Shown here piece by piece: positions 38,801-53,800 of a DNA stretch of 64,000 bases. Made by a program: the position numbers and the translations under genes. Source of the DNA: Gymnorhina tibicen (taxonomy: Eukaryota > Chordata > Aves > Passeriformes > Artamidae); assembly GCA_013399875.1 (NCBI GenBank), contig VXAZ01000446.1, forward strand, positions 1,316,113-1,380,112, in the 5' to 3' direction. The notes under the pieces are model-generated. The model made no database searches. It was not told where the DNA came from and saw nothing but the letters and a program-made list of their open reading frames with translations. Each line of letters starts with the position of its first letter. Positions within the stretch are counted from its first letter, which is position 1.

Positions 38801-41800
38801 GGACTGATGAGTGCTGTATTTCCAATGATTTATAGGGTTTGTGATTCCTGGCTGGGTGAAATGTGGTTTTCAACAAAGAAAGAAGACAAGGAGCTCAAAT
38901 CAGTCCATCTGTCAGCGTTTGCATCTGCAGTAAATCTGGAATAAACCCCACAGGTGACTGAGTACCGTCTCTTTCTGTGAAGGTGTCTGTGCTCAGAGAC
39001 ATTTCGTCAGCACCAGCGTGACCACTGACTCCAGGCAGCTGATGGGGCAGTGCAGCATCTTCTTGCTGGTCCTTCACTAGCTCTTTTGTCAGATTGAGGA
39101 ACACCTATGGAGCAAGAAAATGTGAAGGAAAATTTGTCCAAATGACTCAATTTACCAAAACAATTACCAGAATCCACTTTCCTGCTTTGTAGCTGTAGCT
39201 GGTGCAGCACTTATGTACTATAATCCTCTTTCTATTCCCTTTGTGCGCTGTGAGAGAAATTTACTTTTTTTTAATATAAAATTGTTGTCCAACTCCTTGT
39301 CATCGCCTGTCTCTGTTCTGCTACAGCAGTGGAAACTCAAACCTGTTTCCCTGGGATATTCACCCTCTAGCTCCTGACAATCCCACTGCCTCCATGCTGG
39401 GAGTGTGCAGCCATGGCACCCCAGCTGTATGTGGGACACAGTGTACAACTTATTCCTGCTGCCTTAGGAAAACACCTTAAAAGAAAGCAAGAAATTCTGA
39501 GCAGGAAGGTAACAATCTCCCTCCCTCCCTCCCTTCTGCAAGACAAGGGTCATCACTGTTCATCATTCACTTTTTATTTCTGATGCAATTAGATGTGTTT
39601 ATTTGACCAGAGATTTCCCATGGGCAGAGAGGTGCCTGAGTTACTCTCTCTTAGTCTGACTCCAGTGCCTCATTTTCTGGGTAAAACATCAAAAGGCTGT
39701 CAGCAAGGTGAGACAGTGCATTAGTACATGTATCCCTTCTGGATACATCTACACACTCATGTGTACCTAAGTGTAACCCCTTCTTCCCTGCCTGAAACCC
39801 TCACGTAATTCCTAATATGCCCAGAGAGCAGAGCCAGACAGTGCCGTGAAAATTATCTCTGTGACATTTCAGTAAATCCTGCAGTTCCTGAGCTTGTACC
39901 TCTTCCACAGTTGTGTTGGAAATCCCGTAGCAACCCAGGTGGAGATCATTCAAGCTGGTGTCCAGGGCTCTGAGAAGGGCCTGGTAGGCCCCTGACACTG
40001 TGGACTTGAAGGGGGGAAGCACGTACACGAGCTCTCCACCAATATCCTCCTTGAGATAAGCCTCTGGCAGATAGGACTGGATCAAGGAGGTCACTGCTGT
40101 GGTGTCACATTCTTCTATCATGTTCTGAAAAAGGAGGAAAACACTCTGTGGTCACTGAAAAGGCTGCGAGGTCCTCCTCCTTCCTCCTGCAAGATGCAGC
40201 CCAAATCCTGTCCCAGAGCATAACTAGTAAGTGATCTCAGTCCATCTATCCAACATGTTGGGGTAAATATCAAAAGCAGATGCAAGTGGGTTTCTGGCCC
40301 TCGAAAAAAGGATGTGTGGCACTTGATGTGAGCCCATCTTGGTCCATCCAAAACCTCACCAGGTTGGGCTGAATCGACCCCTTTGCCCTAGCTAGAGGTT
40401 TGTAGTACAACAGAGAAAAAGCCTGGCCACCAGAGAGCTGAACTTGGCTGCCAGCACAAACTCACTCTTTTTCCCATGAAAAACGGGGCTTGCTTGTGGG
40501 TCTTTTTTCATTTTCTCTGTCTCCAGTGCCAGCACTCTGGAAGAGAGGCTGATTTCTCATGGGATCTTTGTGCTGGGGCTACCAACAGCACTGTAATAAA
40601 TCCTATCAAGAGCAGAGTTCCCCACTCCTTGCAAGCAGAACACTTTGCCTCAGGCCAGACACCATGGATAGGCTCCTTCCATCTGCTTTATTCCTCTGAA
40701 CTCCAGAGTTCACTCTGCACCCAGCCTTGCCTTTAACCTTCAAGGAGACCCTGTTCTTTGTCATCAAAGCAGAGTACTGACATTTCTGTTTTCAGAAGGC
40801 CATTGAGGTCACTCAGCTCCTGCCAATACATGCCTCAACCAGCCTTGATGACTCCCCTGGAGACAGAGCTGCCAGGAGCTCTAGGACCAGCTCAGGCACA
40901 AACCTTCTTTTTTGTGAGTGTCAGGTGGTAGCCATCCCCAAAGGTTTCCTTGAGGTAGAACGGTGACCCACAACACTTGAGCCCTCCATGCTCTAGGAAG
41001 GCAATCCGGTCGCTCAGAACTTCTGCTTCGTCCAGGTGATGTGTGGAGAGAATTATAGTTCTGCCTAGAAAACACGGTCACCACAGAATGAACACGCGGT
41101 TTACGGCAAAACTGGATTTTAGAAGGAATTGCGTTATTTTCTTTCTTTTCTCAAAAGCTTCTTCCTCTGTATTTCCCCACACAATGATATCATCAGTATA
41201 ATTGCAGGGGTTCCAGAGCTTCCCCTTGTTCTGGATCAGTCCATGGCAAGTAAGTCCACATTGCTGAACCAATACAATGAGTGTTTATACAATTTTCTTT
41301 TACCACATTCTGGTCAGATCTGTCCTTATCTCAACAGTGAGACAGGTGAAAGCCTTGCTGAATGAGGGGACACAGAGCATCAGGTGAAAATCGATTGCAT
41401 TTTTTGGTAATTATTAGTGAAATTGGATGAGAAACAAATTTTACAGTATTGTAAGCTGTGTACTACGGTAAAGTTATTTTTTAAATGACACTATGAATTT
41501 TCAGAAACCAACCAGGATGCACCCTCTGGACCTGCAAAATCCCAGTCTCCCACAATTTTTTCTCTGTGACCTCCAAAACCCACAGTTCAAAGCCACTGGT
41601 ACCATCTTTGCAAAAGTGACACAGATCACCTTTGCCTCTGGGCAACATCTCCTCTCATCACAGTACCTTTCTTATTCTTGGAGATAATTTCCCAAATACT
41701 CCTCCGGGAGCACGGATCCACCCCCGTGGTTGGTTCATCCAGGATCACCACCCTGGATCCCCCCAGGAGAGCAATAGCTATGGATAACTTCCTCTTCATC

Positions 41801-44800
41801 CCCCCGGACAGGGTGCCAGCCAGCTTGTGACGATGGCTGTACAGCCCAGTCTCCTTCAACGTCCTGGAAAACAGAGGGAAAACAACCCCCAAAAGTTGTC
41901 CTTCAGGCATCTTTTCCAAGCAGGGAATCCAAAAATACCTGAAAAAACTGTAACTGCAAATGAAAAACTGCTCAAGTATGGACTGCTCTGCTGAGTGGTC
42001 ACAGTGTAGAGTCACCCCGCAGCTCAGTCATCGGGATTTTAATTTAAAACATTTTTGAGGATGTTTTCAAAGTTTTCATCTGACAAGTCAAGGTTAAAGG
42101 CTCAACCCCATCAACTGAGACACCAAGATCCAAACTCCCTGGGATGTTCTGGCTGCTTCATTTCTCCACAGAACCAATAAAGCAAACATCATCTTTCTGA
42201 CTGGTTGATTAAATCTCTTTCCGGGGAAAACTGTAAAGCAGCAAGGAGTAGACCCTTAGGCCTATAAATTCATCTCCAAATAATTGCCACAGCAGCCTGT
42301 AAACCCCCTGAAGAAGAGATATTATTTTCTTACAGCCACAGGTATCAATATATTCCTCTAGTCAGAACAAGGCACCATTTGAACCCTAAGCTGGAGCTGC
42401 AGCAAGTCCTCCAATCCATGATTTTGAGCTTTGCAGGGGCACTGGCACCACCACACAGCAATTTTGACAGCCCTCTCTCCCTTCTCCCACCCTGCTGTTT
42501 TTATACCTCTTCACTTCTTGGTAGAGCTCGTGTTTGCTGCAGTGAGGGACTTTAATGTAGCCGTAGAGCAGCAGGTGCTCCTTGGTGGTGAGGTAATTGA
42601 AGAGCACGTTGTGCTGCATGCACACCCCCATGTTCTTCCTGATCACCTCCTGGTCAGTCCTGATGTCTTTGCCATACACAAAGATCGTGCCTGACGATGT
42701 AGGGAACAACCCAGTCAAAATAGATCTGAAGGAAAAATAAACAGAAAGGGGAAGTTAGAAAAAGGAGAAAGCCATGGGTAATTTTTTTCACGTGGCCCTG
42801 TAGCTGTCACCACTTTCAAGGTTTCCTTGTATCACCCTCCCACTCCTTCCAGCCAGACACCACTGCCCACTGCGTGTCCCGCTGCCCAGCCAGTCTGGGC
42901 AGAGCAGAGGCCAGTTATCATTCATGGACATCCAATCCCCCTCTGTGGGACTGCAAGGGCAAGCCCCAAGCTCACCCTGGCTACTCCTCACCTCTACTTT
43001 TATCTTCTTCAGCCTCCCTCTCCCTAGGTCAGAACACCGCATATCCCACACATCAATACTCAGGAATGCCCTTGACTTTCAGCTTAATTACTGGGAATTC
43101 ATATAATGCAGTTACTATTCCTCCTTTGAGGCTTGCCTGCAGCACCCAGACAGCCTCATACAGTAACCACAGCTGAGACTGAACACCTCCTCTTCGTCTG
43201 ACTAACCACAGCAGAGCGTGGAAACCTGATTTCATTGCCATTACTCGTGAGAAATGGGAGAGGACTTCTGGATGAGACACCTCACAGTGGGCAGCACTTT
43301 CATCTAGTTCAAGGAAATAGTCACCCTCCAAGCAAGATCTGAGTCAAACTCCCTCTGCTCAGAATAACTACTTGCACATTACAGCTCATTTTTGGTGCTG
43401 TCCTGCAGGGACTAAAGGGAGAAGATGCATCTCAGACCGCCCTTCACCTTCGCAGAGTTTTCCTCTCTCCTGGGACTTTTAACCACCATTAAAAAGCAGT
43501 AATTTGTGACCTTACTCAGGATTTGAAGCCTGTGCTAAGTTTCAAGAAGGTTTTATACTTTTCTGCGTATCACACCTTTGCTACACTTTGCAAACAGAAT
43601 ATGAGGTGAATTGATAATAAGCTGAGGCAAAGCACACATCTGTCTTACTGGTTTTGGCTCTTCTGAGGTTTCTATTTATCAGCTTAATGTTGCTCTCAGA
43701 GATACGCACATATATATCAGTGGAGAAATCAAGTTCTACAGGTCTGTGTTAGTGCTGTTATCTAACAAGTCAAATAATAATTTATAAACAGCAAGGCTGA
43801 AAGGCCAGTGCATTAATCCCTTGCCATTCCAGCCCAGCCAACACATGAGCCCGTACAGCTGAAGTGTATCTTTATTAAGTTTTCTTGCTAGTATCACTTC
43901 AGCTTTGGTGTGTGCATGAGCTCCCCACAGCTTCCAGAACAACCTAACCCCAGGCCATGGAACAAAACACCTGAACAGCTGCTGCGCTGTGTATCCCAGG
44001 TATCTCACCAGATTAAAAAGCATGTTCCTAAGCAGAAAAGGACCTTCTAGAACCTAAAGAATTCTTAACAGATGAAGGAACTCCCGAGGTCATCCATGAA
44101 CAAGATGAAACTAGCAGGAGGGATTTGGTCTAGTGAAGCACCTTCCTCAGTCTCCCACTGCTGCACAGCCCCACTTGCCCTCTCATTCACCCAATCACAC
44201 CCCACAGGATGAGGAAGAGCTGCTTTAAAGGATACACACATGGTTGTAGTTTTCCCAGCTCCGTTGTGTCCCAGCAGGGAAGTGATATTCCCTTCATAAA
44301 AGTTGAGGCTGAGGTTGTCCACTGCAGCTTTGGATCCATAAACCTTTGTTATGCCGTGGAGGGAGACTCCCAAGGTGAGGTCAGTGGGCTCCGGTTCCAC
44401 GTGAGGGTGGGGGGCACCTTTGACACCAAAGAGAAGGGTCAGGGACAGTTACTGCAGTGCAGCAGGTGTTGTGCTACTTTTCTCATCTCAGAGAAAAACA
44501 AAGTAGAGCAAAGGCAGGTGCCTTTCAGGCAGGAATATTGAGAACATGTCACCGGATCCGTATCATTTTGAGCTCTCGGGGATTTCTCCTTTCTACTTCT
44601 GCAGCTTCTAATAACTCCTGACAACAGGCATTAATCACTTCTGAAAAGGTCTCATATTTAGGTGTTTCAGAGCACCTAACTTTATTTGTACTAAACAAGC
44701 ACAGAAAATTAGAGGACCTGCAGCAAAACTACTGAGTTATTTTCAGTTAGATGGAACCAGCAAGCTTTTGTTTGTGATCTCAATATTTTACTGGCTAAAC

Positions 44801-47800
44801 ATTTAAAGAGATAAGCAAAGAAGCACACGTGACCTTTGCCAAGTGGAAACCTGTATTTGCTTGCCCAAACAAAAGTGTATTTCTTCACAGAGAGACAGGC
44901 ATGGAAGGTAGCTGCCCAACTACAACACACACGAATATGCATGTGAAAATCAGTACTGACTCTCCACAACAAACAGGAAGAACAAATATAATTTAAGAGC
45001 CAAATCTCTATTCATGTGAGTACCAGCTTTCAATTCTTCCTGTGCTTCAAAATAAGGATCAGTGGTGCTTTCTGCATATGGTGCCCCTTTACAAGTTTGG
45101 CTTTGTTTACCCAAAACATAAGCTATTATTGCTACCCCATCTAGTATCCACATACATATCTTATTGGGGAGGGTGACTTCTTTCCTTAACATCAGCTTGG
45201 AGAAGAGCAGGCCTCTTTGTTTCTTGTTCCAGAAGGGCAGGTATGTGTTGTAGTCAATCCAATAGGATGGAAGCAGTGGGAAGTACCAGGGAGCAGCCAT
45301 GCCGTATCTACCTGCAGGAACAGGAGTCTCGTTCAGGTATCTGTTCCTCAAGAAGTGTCACTGTTGGGGTGCACTCAAAACAGCAAAAATTAACTTCATA
45401 GAGATTTCTTGATATGCTCATGTACTACCAGGACTTGGTAGAGACTTTTCTGATTGGCACAATAGGAAGCACTCACTGATTTGTTATTCTGAGTAACTCC
45501 ATAGCTGGAGGGCAGGAGAACTTTACATTTTCCTTTGGGTAGATTTCTGTATGCCAGTGGACTGCTTCATTAGGTGGGGAAGAAAAGCAAAAGACAAATG
45601 TACTGGCTCTTGCCCAAGGCAGGAATGACTTTTTGAAACCAAATGATGTAAGTAACACAGCTCAAAATCACTCAGCTGACAAATGCAGGCTAACATGCTC
45701 TGCTCTCACTCTCACCCACCAGACTGCAATCACACCCTCCTGTGTCCTTGGCTTCAGCTTCTTCAGGAGATCCACCTACCCATGTGATAGGCTGAGAAAC
45801 CCTAATTCTCCTTCTCTCTGCTCTCTCTCAGTGCCATGAATAGGCTCAGACACCCACAAAGCTGTGCTCCCTTTGGTCTGGGACAGAGTGTGTGCACTGT
45901 CTCACTGCCCGAGCCATTGAATCAGCCAGCTCTGTGTTCATTGTTCTCCAAAAGAGATGCTACAGCACCACCCTCAATGCTTTGCACATCCTTACCTGGG
46001 AAAACATTCCTTATGTACCACCCCAGGATGAAGTAAATGAAGGAGTCTATCAGAATGAGCCAGCACATCCAGCCAAAGGAAGTGTTGTCTCCAATCATTG
46101 GGGACTTGTACATGTTGTCCCACTGCAGTCCTGCAGAGAGGAATTGAGAAATACAATCAGAATCCATCTCAGCCAGTGAAATGTCCCCCCAGGGGAGCTC
46201 AAAGCCTGGCTTTGTCTGCAACAAACTCACCTATGCCCTGTGCCTCATAGCGAGCAATGTACTGACTTGCATAACTGAAGGCAGTTGGAGACAACAGACT
46301 CTGGGGAATGAACAAAATTGAAAACAAGGATCATATGAATTAGTCTCAAAGAGAAGTCAGGTCAGTCAACCAATCACTGGCTTATTCCAATAGCCAGAAA
46401 AATAAGTGCTGGGTTTGGTTTTTTTCCCAGCAGTCACAAGGAGCACTGGACCAGGCCTATGACAGGAAGTGCTACCTGGTGACAGGCTGAAATGTCTCAT
46501 TAGAGCTTGACCTTCTTTTGCTTCCGCACCCAGGACGCATCTTCCTCCCTCAGACAGGGCTTTATTTCAGGCTTTTGAAATACAGCAGTGCTTGAGAATC
46601 ACCTCATGGAGCCACGTGGTTAATTCTTTTACCACTTACATTAACAGATGTAATTTCCTGAATTTGGTGACTCAAAGAAAACGAGTCTGGCTTCTGGAAC
46701 CTAACACCTACCTACTCTGCCCCTTGGTAAGAAATAAGGCTTTACATCTACTCCCATGTGTAGGAATTTGAGACACAGGAAGCCAAAGGATGATCTGAGG
46801 CGGCAATGAGCAGAGCCAGCCCTGCTACCCAAATCACTCAGCGAGACAGTTTTTCACAGTTGGTGAATTTTCCCATTTTCCTTTGCAATTCCAAAGGGGA
46901 AAGTGCTGTGATTCAGCCGGCAGGTGGGAACTCACTAAAATTCCACAAGTAGTGCCTTTGGTCACGGGACACAGCTAATTCCAGGTGTCCCTCAAACAGG
47001 CCCTGGCCAACTCTCCTGCCATGCCTGTCAACACCCACTGATGGAATTCAGAAAGGCGCCAAATTCCCGTACATTTGGGAACGAGATACAATAAGAGCTG
47101 GAGTGTACCGAAGTCCCTGCCTCCACACAATGCCTGGAAATACAGAGAAGCAGAACTCACCAGGAGGCTCTTGACAGAGAAGCTCAAGTGGTTCTCGATG
47201 ACGAGCAGCACGATGAAGGGGAAGAAGGTGAGGATGTACACGAGGCTGCCCACCAAGGCCGCGATGTTGGTGTTGTTGAAGAAAACGCTGATGAAGTAGC
47301 TCATGGCTATGATGGACAGGCTGTAGTCCATCAGGTACAGGAACAGGAGCGCTGTGTCTGTTTTGGGAAGGATCTCACCCACTTTTAGAACAACAATGAG
47401 GAAGGTGACAGTAATCAGCAGGAAGATGGCACACTCAATGAACCAGGCGATGAAATGGCTGCTGGCATTGACACCCATCATCTTCATGTACTGCAGAGAG
47501 GAAGGTGAGAAAAACAATCACAAGTGGCATGTGAGAGAAATGAAGATCTTTCTGCTGATAGTGAATGATTTCTTTTTCCAGCTTCTGAACAGGGCCTGCA
47601 GCCAGACCATGCTTGTTTTATCCAGGGACAAACCACACACTCCCATTTCAGGAATGCCCAAGGTTTGCAAAGCAGTCTCTTGGAAAAGAACAGCACAGGC
47701 AGGACCTGCAAGGATCAAGTGCCACAGCCCACAAGCTCCAAAGCAGCTTCTGGCCTTAGATTTGTAACTTTTCTAAAGCCTTTTGGTTATTTCTTTAAAT

Positions 47801-50800
47801 AATGATAAGTGATCCAGTGGCTTAAGCCTAAAAGCTCTCAAATTTCTTTGAAACGTTCTTTCTCACACAACCCCAAGACAACAAATAATAGCTAAATTAC
47901 CATGGTTACAAGGAAGAAATATTAATTTATATTAGCTGATGATTAATTCCCCATACATGCATAAAACTGTAAATTTGTATTGGTAAATCCAGAAGAAACT
48001 ACAGGTGCTGATGTCTTCTTGTGGATTATTACACAGCTAAAAAGATTAGTGATGCCCTGGTCCCTGGAGACAGTGAAAATGGTTGCCTAAATTGGAGTAA
48101 GAGGCTGCCAGGGAGCACTCACAGGGGTTCACTCATTTTCCACCTCATCACAGGTCAGAGTGTCCTTTCTTGGAAACGGTTTTGGTGAATCAGTATTTGT
48201 TTCCATGGTGTTGGATAAACAACAAATCTGCTCAAAGCTCTTGTTGCTCGCTGAAGCTTAGTTTGACAAAAGTTCTTCACTGCTCATCTCTGTTGACATT
48301 GATCACACTGAAAACCTGAGTTAATTTAATAAATTCCCAATGTCTCAATGTCATTTCTTTTCCAACAGGCAACCTGAATGAAGACCTTCATTTCAGAGGA
48401 GCTGATGTAATATGTAGCACCTTCTGAAATATTAAGTATAATAACTTCAAGGATAAGAAATAAGTCACTTTTCATGTCTTTGTCCCCAGTAGGTATGACT
48501 CAAAGTCAATTTTTAGAGAGCTTTAAATCTTCAGAAACCCTGTAATTTTGTGAGGTGCCCGTGTTTCCTGTGTTCAGCACTGCAAAGCAATATTCCCTCC
48601 ACTTGAAGGGCAAACACTCTGCATTTCCATGGCTTTAAGCTTGGTTACAATGTCAGAATTCACACATGGCAGGTCAAACAATAGGTATCTGCAATATTTT
48701 CCTTAATGCTTGTTTTGCTCCATTTAATACTGAACATCAGACACACTAGCCACTAATAAGGAAAATCTGTTTATAATTCTGCACGCCCCAGAAAGTTTCC
48801 CCGTACCTCATAAAGCCTCAGATCTTTCTCCTGAACAAGAGTTTTAACAAAATCAGCTATAAACAGCACCCAGGCAGCCATCAGAGCAAATGGAAGAGAG
48901 TAGGTCACGCTGGTTAAGAACCTGTAAAAGGCAAAAGCAGGCTTTAGCTGAATACAAAACGTTCTGGGGATTAAGGCTTTAAACAAGAATATATTTTTCA
49001 GAACAATACTCTGGCACAGCAAAAGACATGCTTATATTTCAAAATGTGGAGTAAAATTAATAATTACAAAAAAAGGCTCCTTTGCCATGGCACTCGGCTT
49101 TCTATTCATCAAGCTCCTGACTGCTCAGAATCTTTTTTCTTTTTTCAAGGTTGCACAGGGATTTCCTTGCTCAGCAGCACCACTGGCAGGAGCAGGAACG
49201 GCCATGGGCAGTGGCATCTCGTGGCTCTCTGATGGGCTTCATTCCATTTGGAAACATCACAGCCCCCAACCATAATTCCCAGTTCTGTTCACAGATGTAA
49301 CGGCCAAATTTTGTTATCAGGCCATAATTCCTGGTGTTGGAGTCTGGATATGGGTGCTTTCCTACAGATTGTCTGTCCTACCAGCTCACAGGCCAGGCAC
49401 TGCAGATCCAGGTCACATTTCTTGGCTCCTCACTTTAATAAAACCTTCTTCCAGTGCCAAACGTGTGAAGAAAAAAAAAAATTAACAAAGCCCAACAATA
49501 AATTTCTCCTTTTGCCATGGAAAGCAAGTTTTTATAGCAGGAGATTCCCTTCATTGCATCTCCTTAATTTCTAAACCTGGCTTAAAACCCATAATCAGTG
49601 TTATTCCTGGAAAATATTTAATGTAACAGTAATATTTAACAGTAACAGTGAGAAATAACCATTGCATTTGTTTTAAAATTTTTTTTTAACCTGTAAAGAT
49701 GAAAATTTCCTATAAACCAGTGCTTCCAGAAATGCTTCCATGCAAATGAAGCCTTATTTATAAAGAATCAGGAAGAGGTCTTTCAGGCTCCTAAAAATTC
49801 AGCATATCCCAACACCTTTTGTGTACTGGCGTGTATATATATATATATATATGTATATATATTTCCTCCTCTTTTCTACAGGATGATAACTGTGTGATAA
49901 CAATCGATAAGCAGGCATTTTGTGATGACTTCTGCTGGATACAAATCCAAAGCCTTGAGGTATTTTAATAATGGAGCAAACATGTCCCTCTGAACCCGGG
50001 GTGGGGAGGGAAACCCGAAGGCAAGTGGTTTTCCCAGCAGCCCAAGAACAAAAAGGAGCAGACAGCACTGGAATAAGTGCTTCCAGCAGCCAGTTAATCA
50101 CTGTACAAAACTCCCTCAGCAATAACCCAGGAATTTGCTGCAGAACTGGGTTTGGATGCTTCCTGCCTGTGTCCTGGCAGGCACCTCACATGCTGCTGCC
50201 CCGAGGAGAGGTTATAGGTCCCCAGCTCTCTTAAGTGACAGCTGACACAGGAAATTAAGAGGTCTGCTACGGCTCCTAAATATCTTACAGCTCCCACATA
50301 ATCTTTTGGCTCATGCAGTTGGCATGGAGGTTTTTGAGCAGAAAAAGCTCCTAGGTCCAGCCTGTCCTTTTGCTCCAAGGGAGACCCTCAGTCAGGGCAC
50401 AGTGACACTCACACCTACCAATACTTCTTGCTGAACATCTTCCAGTGCTCTCTGATGGACACTGAAATCCCTTCCCCGTGTGTTTTCCACTCAGTTTGGC
50501 CACCATAAAGCTCATAAACCTAGGGACCCTTTTTTTCCCAATAAATCCATTTTCTAAGTTCTGCTGCATTGTCTGCATGTGAACACCTGCAGAACAAGCC
50601 AAGGCTCATATTTAACCCCAGTCCTGCCAATTCTCTAACCCACCATGTGTAGTAAAACAGGGACAGGGAGTTTTACCTGCTATAAAACCTACAGTTATCA
50701 CCACAATCCAGGTATAAACAGAGCACCGAAAACAAAAGATAAGGCCAACTAAACAGACCATCCAAGAGTCAAAAATTCCCTCTTTTGTTCAACCCCTTGG

Positions 50801-53800
50801 GAAAAAACCCCAACCAAACAGAATTCAATTATTTTTATGCTACGTGAGCATGGTATTAAGGAAACCAGCACACCAGTCAGACAAGGCAAGTTTGACAAAA
50901 AGCATGAAGGCAAAAGCCACCCAAACTTACATATCCTTGTTGTAGCAGGGGTAAGGCATGGCCTGGACCTGAACAGCTATTTCCTCTGGTTTCTTGCCAG
51001 TCTGCAGTTCAATAATGGCCCTTTCAATGCTGTCCTGGATGTAAATAAAAGCCCGGCTGTAGATCTGGCTCTGGGAGGTGGAATTGTGCGGGCCCACGGT
51101 CCAGATGCGCTCCCGGATCCTGTTGGTGGTTTGGGTTATCCTGCTGCTCATTCGAATGGTGTAGTTGAGCACAGGAGGGAGGGACAGGCCCCCATGAACT
51201 GCGTGTCCAGGGCTTGAAGGCAGCTTGAAAATGATACCTGGGAAAAGAAAGGGAAAAGGCTTTCCTTTGGAGTCAACAGCACGGGAGCAGCACACACAGA
51301 TACATAGGAACTCCTCATTTTTACAAGGCTTCTTCACAGAAGTTTTTCTATCCAGAACATTTTTCCTGATTATTCCATACATAGAACACATGATAGAATG
51401 GAGGACAAACAGAGAAGAAAACTGCCTCTATGGGAAAGGACAAATATTACCAGGGTTTGAAGTTCCAAGAGAAGCACAAGTTTCTATCAACCCTTCAATT
51501 ATGAAATACAAAACCAAACAGGTCATAGGACTTATGAGTAAATCCTGAGGTCCTTCTTTAAATATTAACATGTATTAATGATACAAATGTAAGTTCTATT
51601 CCCTGCTCCTTCCACCCCTCTCTGCAGTCTGATCCCACAATCCAATCCCACAAACGTGAAAAGTGTGACTGAGAAGACCCAGTATAACATTATGGTGCTT
51701 GGCTGGAATATCTCAAGTGCTTTTGACCTTCTAATAAATTGAATTGTCTCATATTTGGACTTGAGGATCTTAAAGGTCTTTTCCAACCTGAATGATTCTG
51801 TGATATCTTTCTTGATTAAAGCACCTTTTCCCGTGGGAGCCTGAAAGAATATGCCTGCACAAAGATCACCTTGGGGCAGTGAGATTTTGTTCAAACTGAG
51901 AATTAAGCAAGAGAAATCACCAGCTGACCACAGACAGTGGAGGTGTAAGGGAAGAGGAGGTACAGAAAGGAGATCTCAGTGTGCAGGTCCCACACACACA
52001 GGCTCCGAATCAGCTGCTGTGTGGTGGAAGCTGTGACCACAACAGTTGCTGGTGAAAAGCCAAATATTTTATGCTGAATTCCCACACTCTATCAGGCTAA
52101 ATTTAATTGACAGGGGGATTTGAGACTGTCACATACTTGCAAACAGCTCGTTCTTCAGGAAGAGCTTCTTAGCCACCGCTTCCATTTCATCCAAGTCCTG
52201 CACTGCCTGAATGCGGTTAAAGGAGACGCAGGAGGACACGTTCACAGCCAGGGTGGCCAAAGTGTTCAGCTGATCGACAACATCGGCATTGTTCTGCAGT
52301 TCCAGCCGGATATCATCTAGGAAAAAAACCCACAAACAGACCCACCAGCATCACTACACCAGGCAAAAAATCCACCCCATCATTCCACTCCTTTACACTA
52401 ACAGTGACACCAGAAAGGAGGAAAGCAAACAAACCAAAAGCCATCATACTAAACACGAAGTGTGAAATACATTTCTGCACTCAGCAGTGCAATGAAGGCA
52501 TGTTGTCAACCCAGTTTTTATGTTAATCATTTGTAATATGCTCGTGAGTTTGCCTTTGGGAGGATGCCAGCAATGGGATGTGACAGCCATCCCAAATCAG
52601 AAGTCCCCACTAACCCGCTGAGGTTTAAGGCTCACACACGGTGCTCACCATTCCTTCCACACCCTCTGGTTTAGGACATAATCAACTTGCCTGTTGAGCT
52701 GCCGTGTCTCAGGGGAGGACGTGCTTTATCCAAGCACATCAAGGCAGAGCTGCGTGTGCTGTGCTGATGTGTGGACTGAACCTGATACTGCAGTTAATAA
52801 AGATGCTGCTGCTTGCTGGCAGGTTTCAAAGGTGGCTGCATAATGCAAGGTAACTAATATGGAACAGCTGCTGCAGGCACCGTGGCTTCATGGGGAGTTA
52901 AGGCAGGAGTTGTTACTCATGAATAACACAGGGGTCATCACCAACTGGATGTAAATGACTGCAACAGACCATAATCACTCTTGGCTGCTGCTGGGCTTTG
53001 CTGGCACAGTCCAGATTTATGTTGACATGCCTGGCCACTCATTGCAAAAGCAGGTAGGGACTGTGATCCCCAACGCTGTGCACTCACAGGGATGTACCCA
53101 CCACCACTGTCACTGGCAATTCTCGCAGCGCACAGCAGCAAATGTCACCTTGAGGGGCCTTGCAAGCCCACCAGAGAACAGCAAACTGCAGCTGAGCATC
53201 TCCTGCATTGATGCCTCTGGCTCCATCAGCCTGGGTACCTTTACCTGATCCCTGGCTTTTCTGCTTTGGAGCGCGTTTCATCTGAACCTTGCTGCGGTGC
53301 GAGGGAGCTCTTCACAACATTTCCCAGCAGAGTCCCAGGTAGCTCATTTGAAGTCGTAATTACGGCTGAACAGTGTCCTCCAGTGGCCACACACCGCGGC
53401 AGAGCCTCCCATCCCTCTACCCCTCAACACTCAGGAGAAACAGCTCTTCACACCAGCCCTTTGCTCTCTAAGAGTCTTTTCTCCGGAAGATTTCTGGATC
53501 ACAGCTGGGATTGCCGTGCCCTGGAGCCTCCAACACGGGCAGGAGAAGAGCAGGAGATGGCTCAGGATGGCTGCAGCTGGGTGACTCTGGAGCTGCCAGA
53601 CCCGAAGCACAAGTAAAGAAGAGGGCAGCACATACGGACACACTTACCCAGTTCATTTATCTGACTCAGGAGCTCAGCTGCATCCAGATCCACCATCAGC
53701 TTGATAAAAACCTGCACAAAGGGATTCTGCAGGGCGTTCTATCAACAAGCAGAGAAAGAAAAAGCATGGGTTTGACCAGAAGCCTCTTGAGCTTGCTCAC

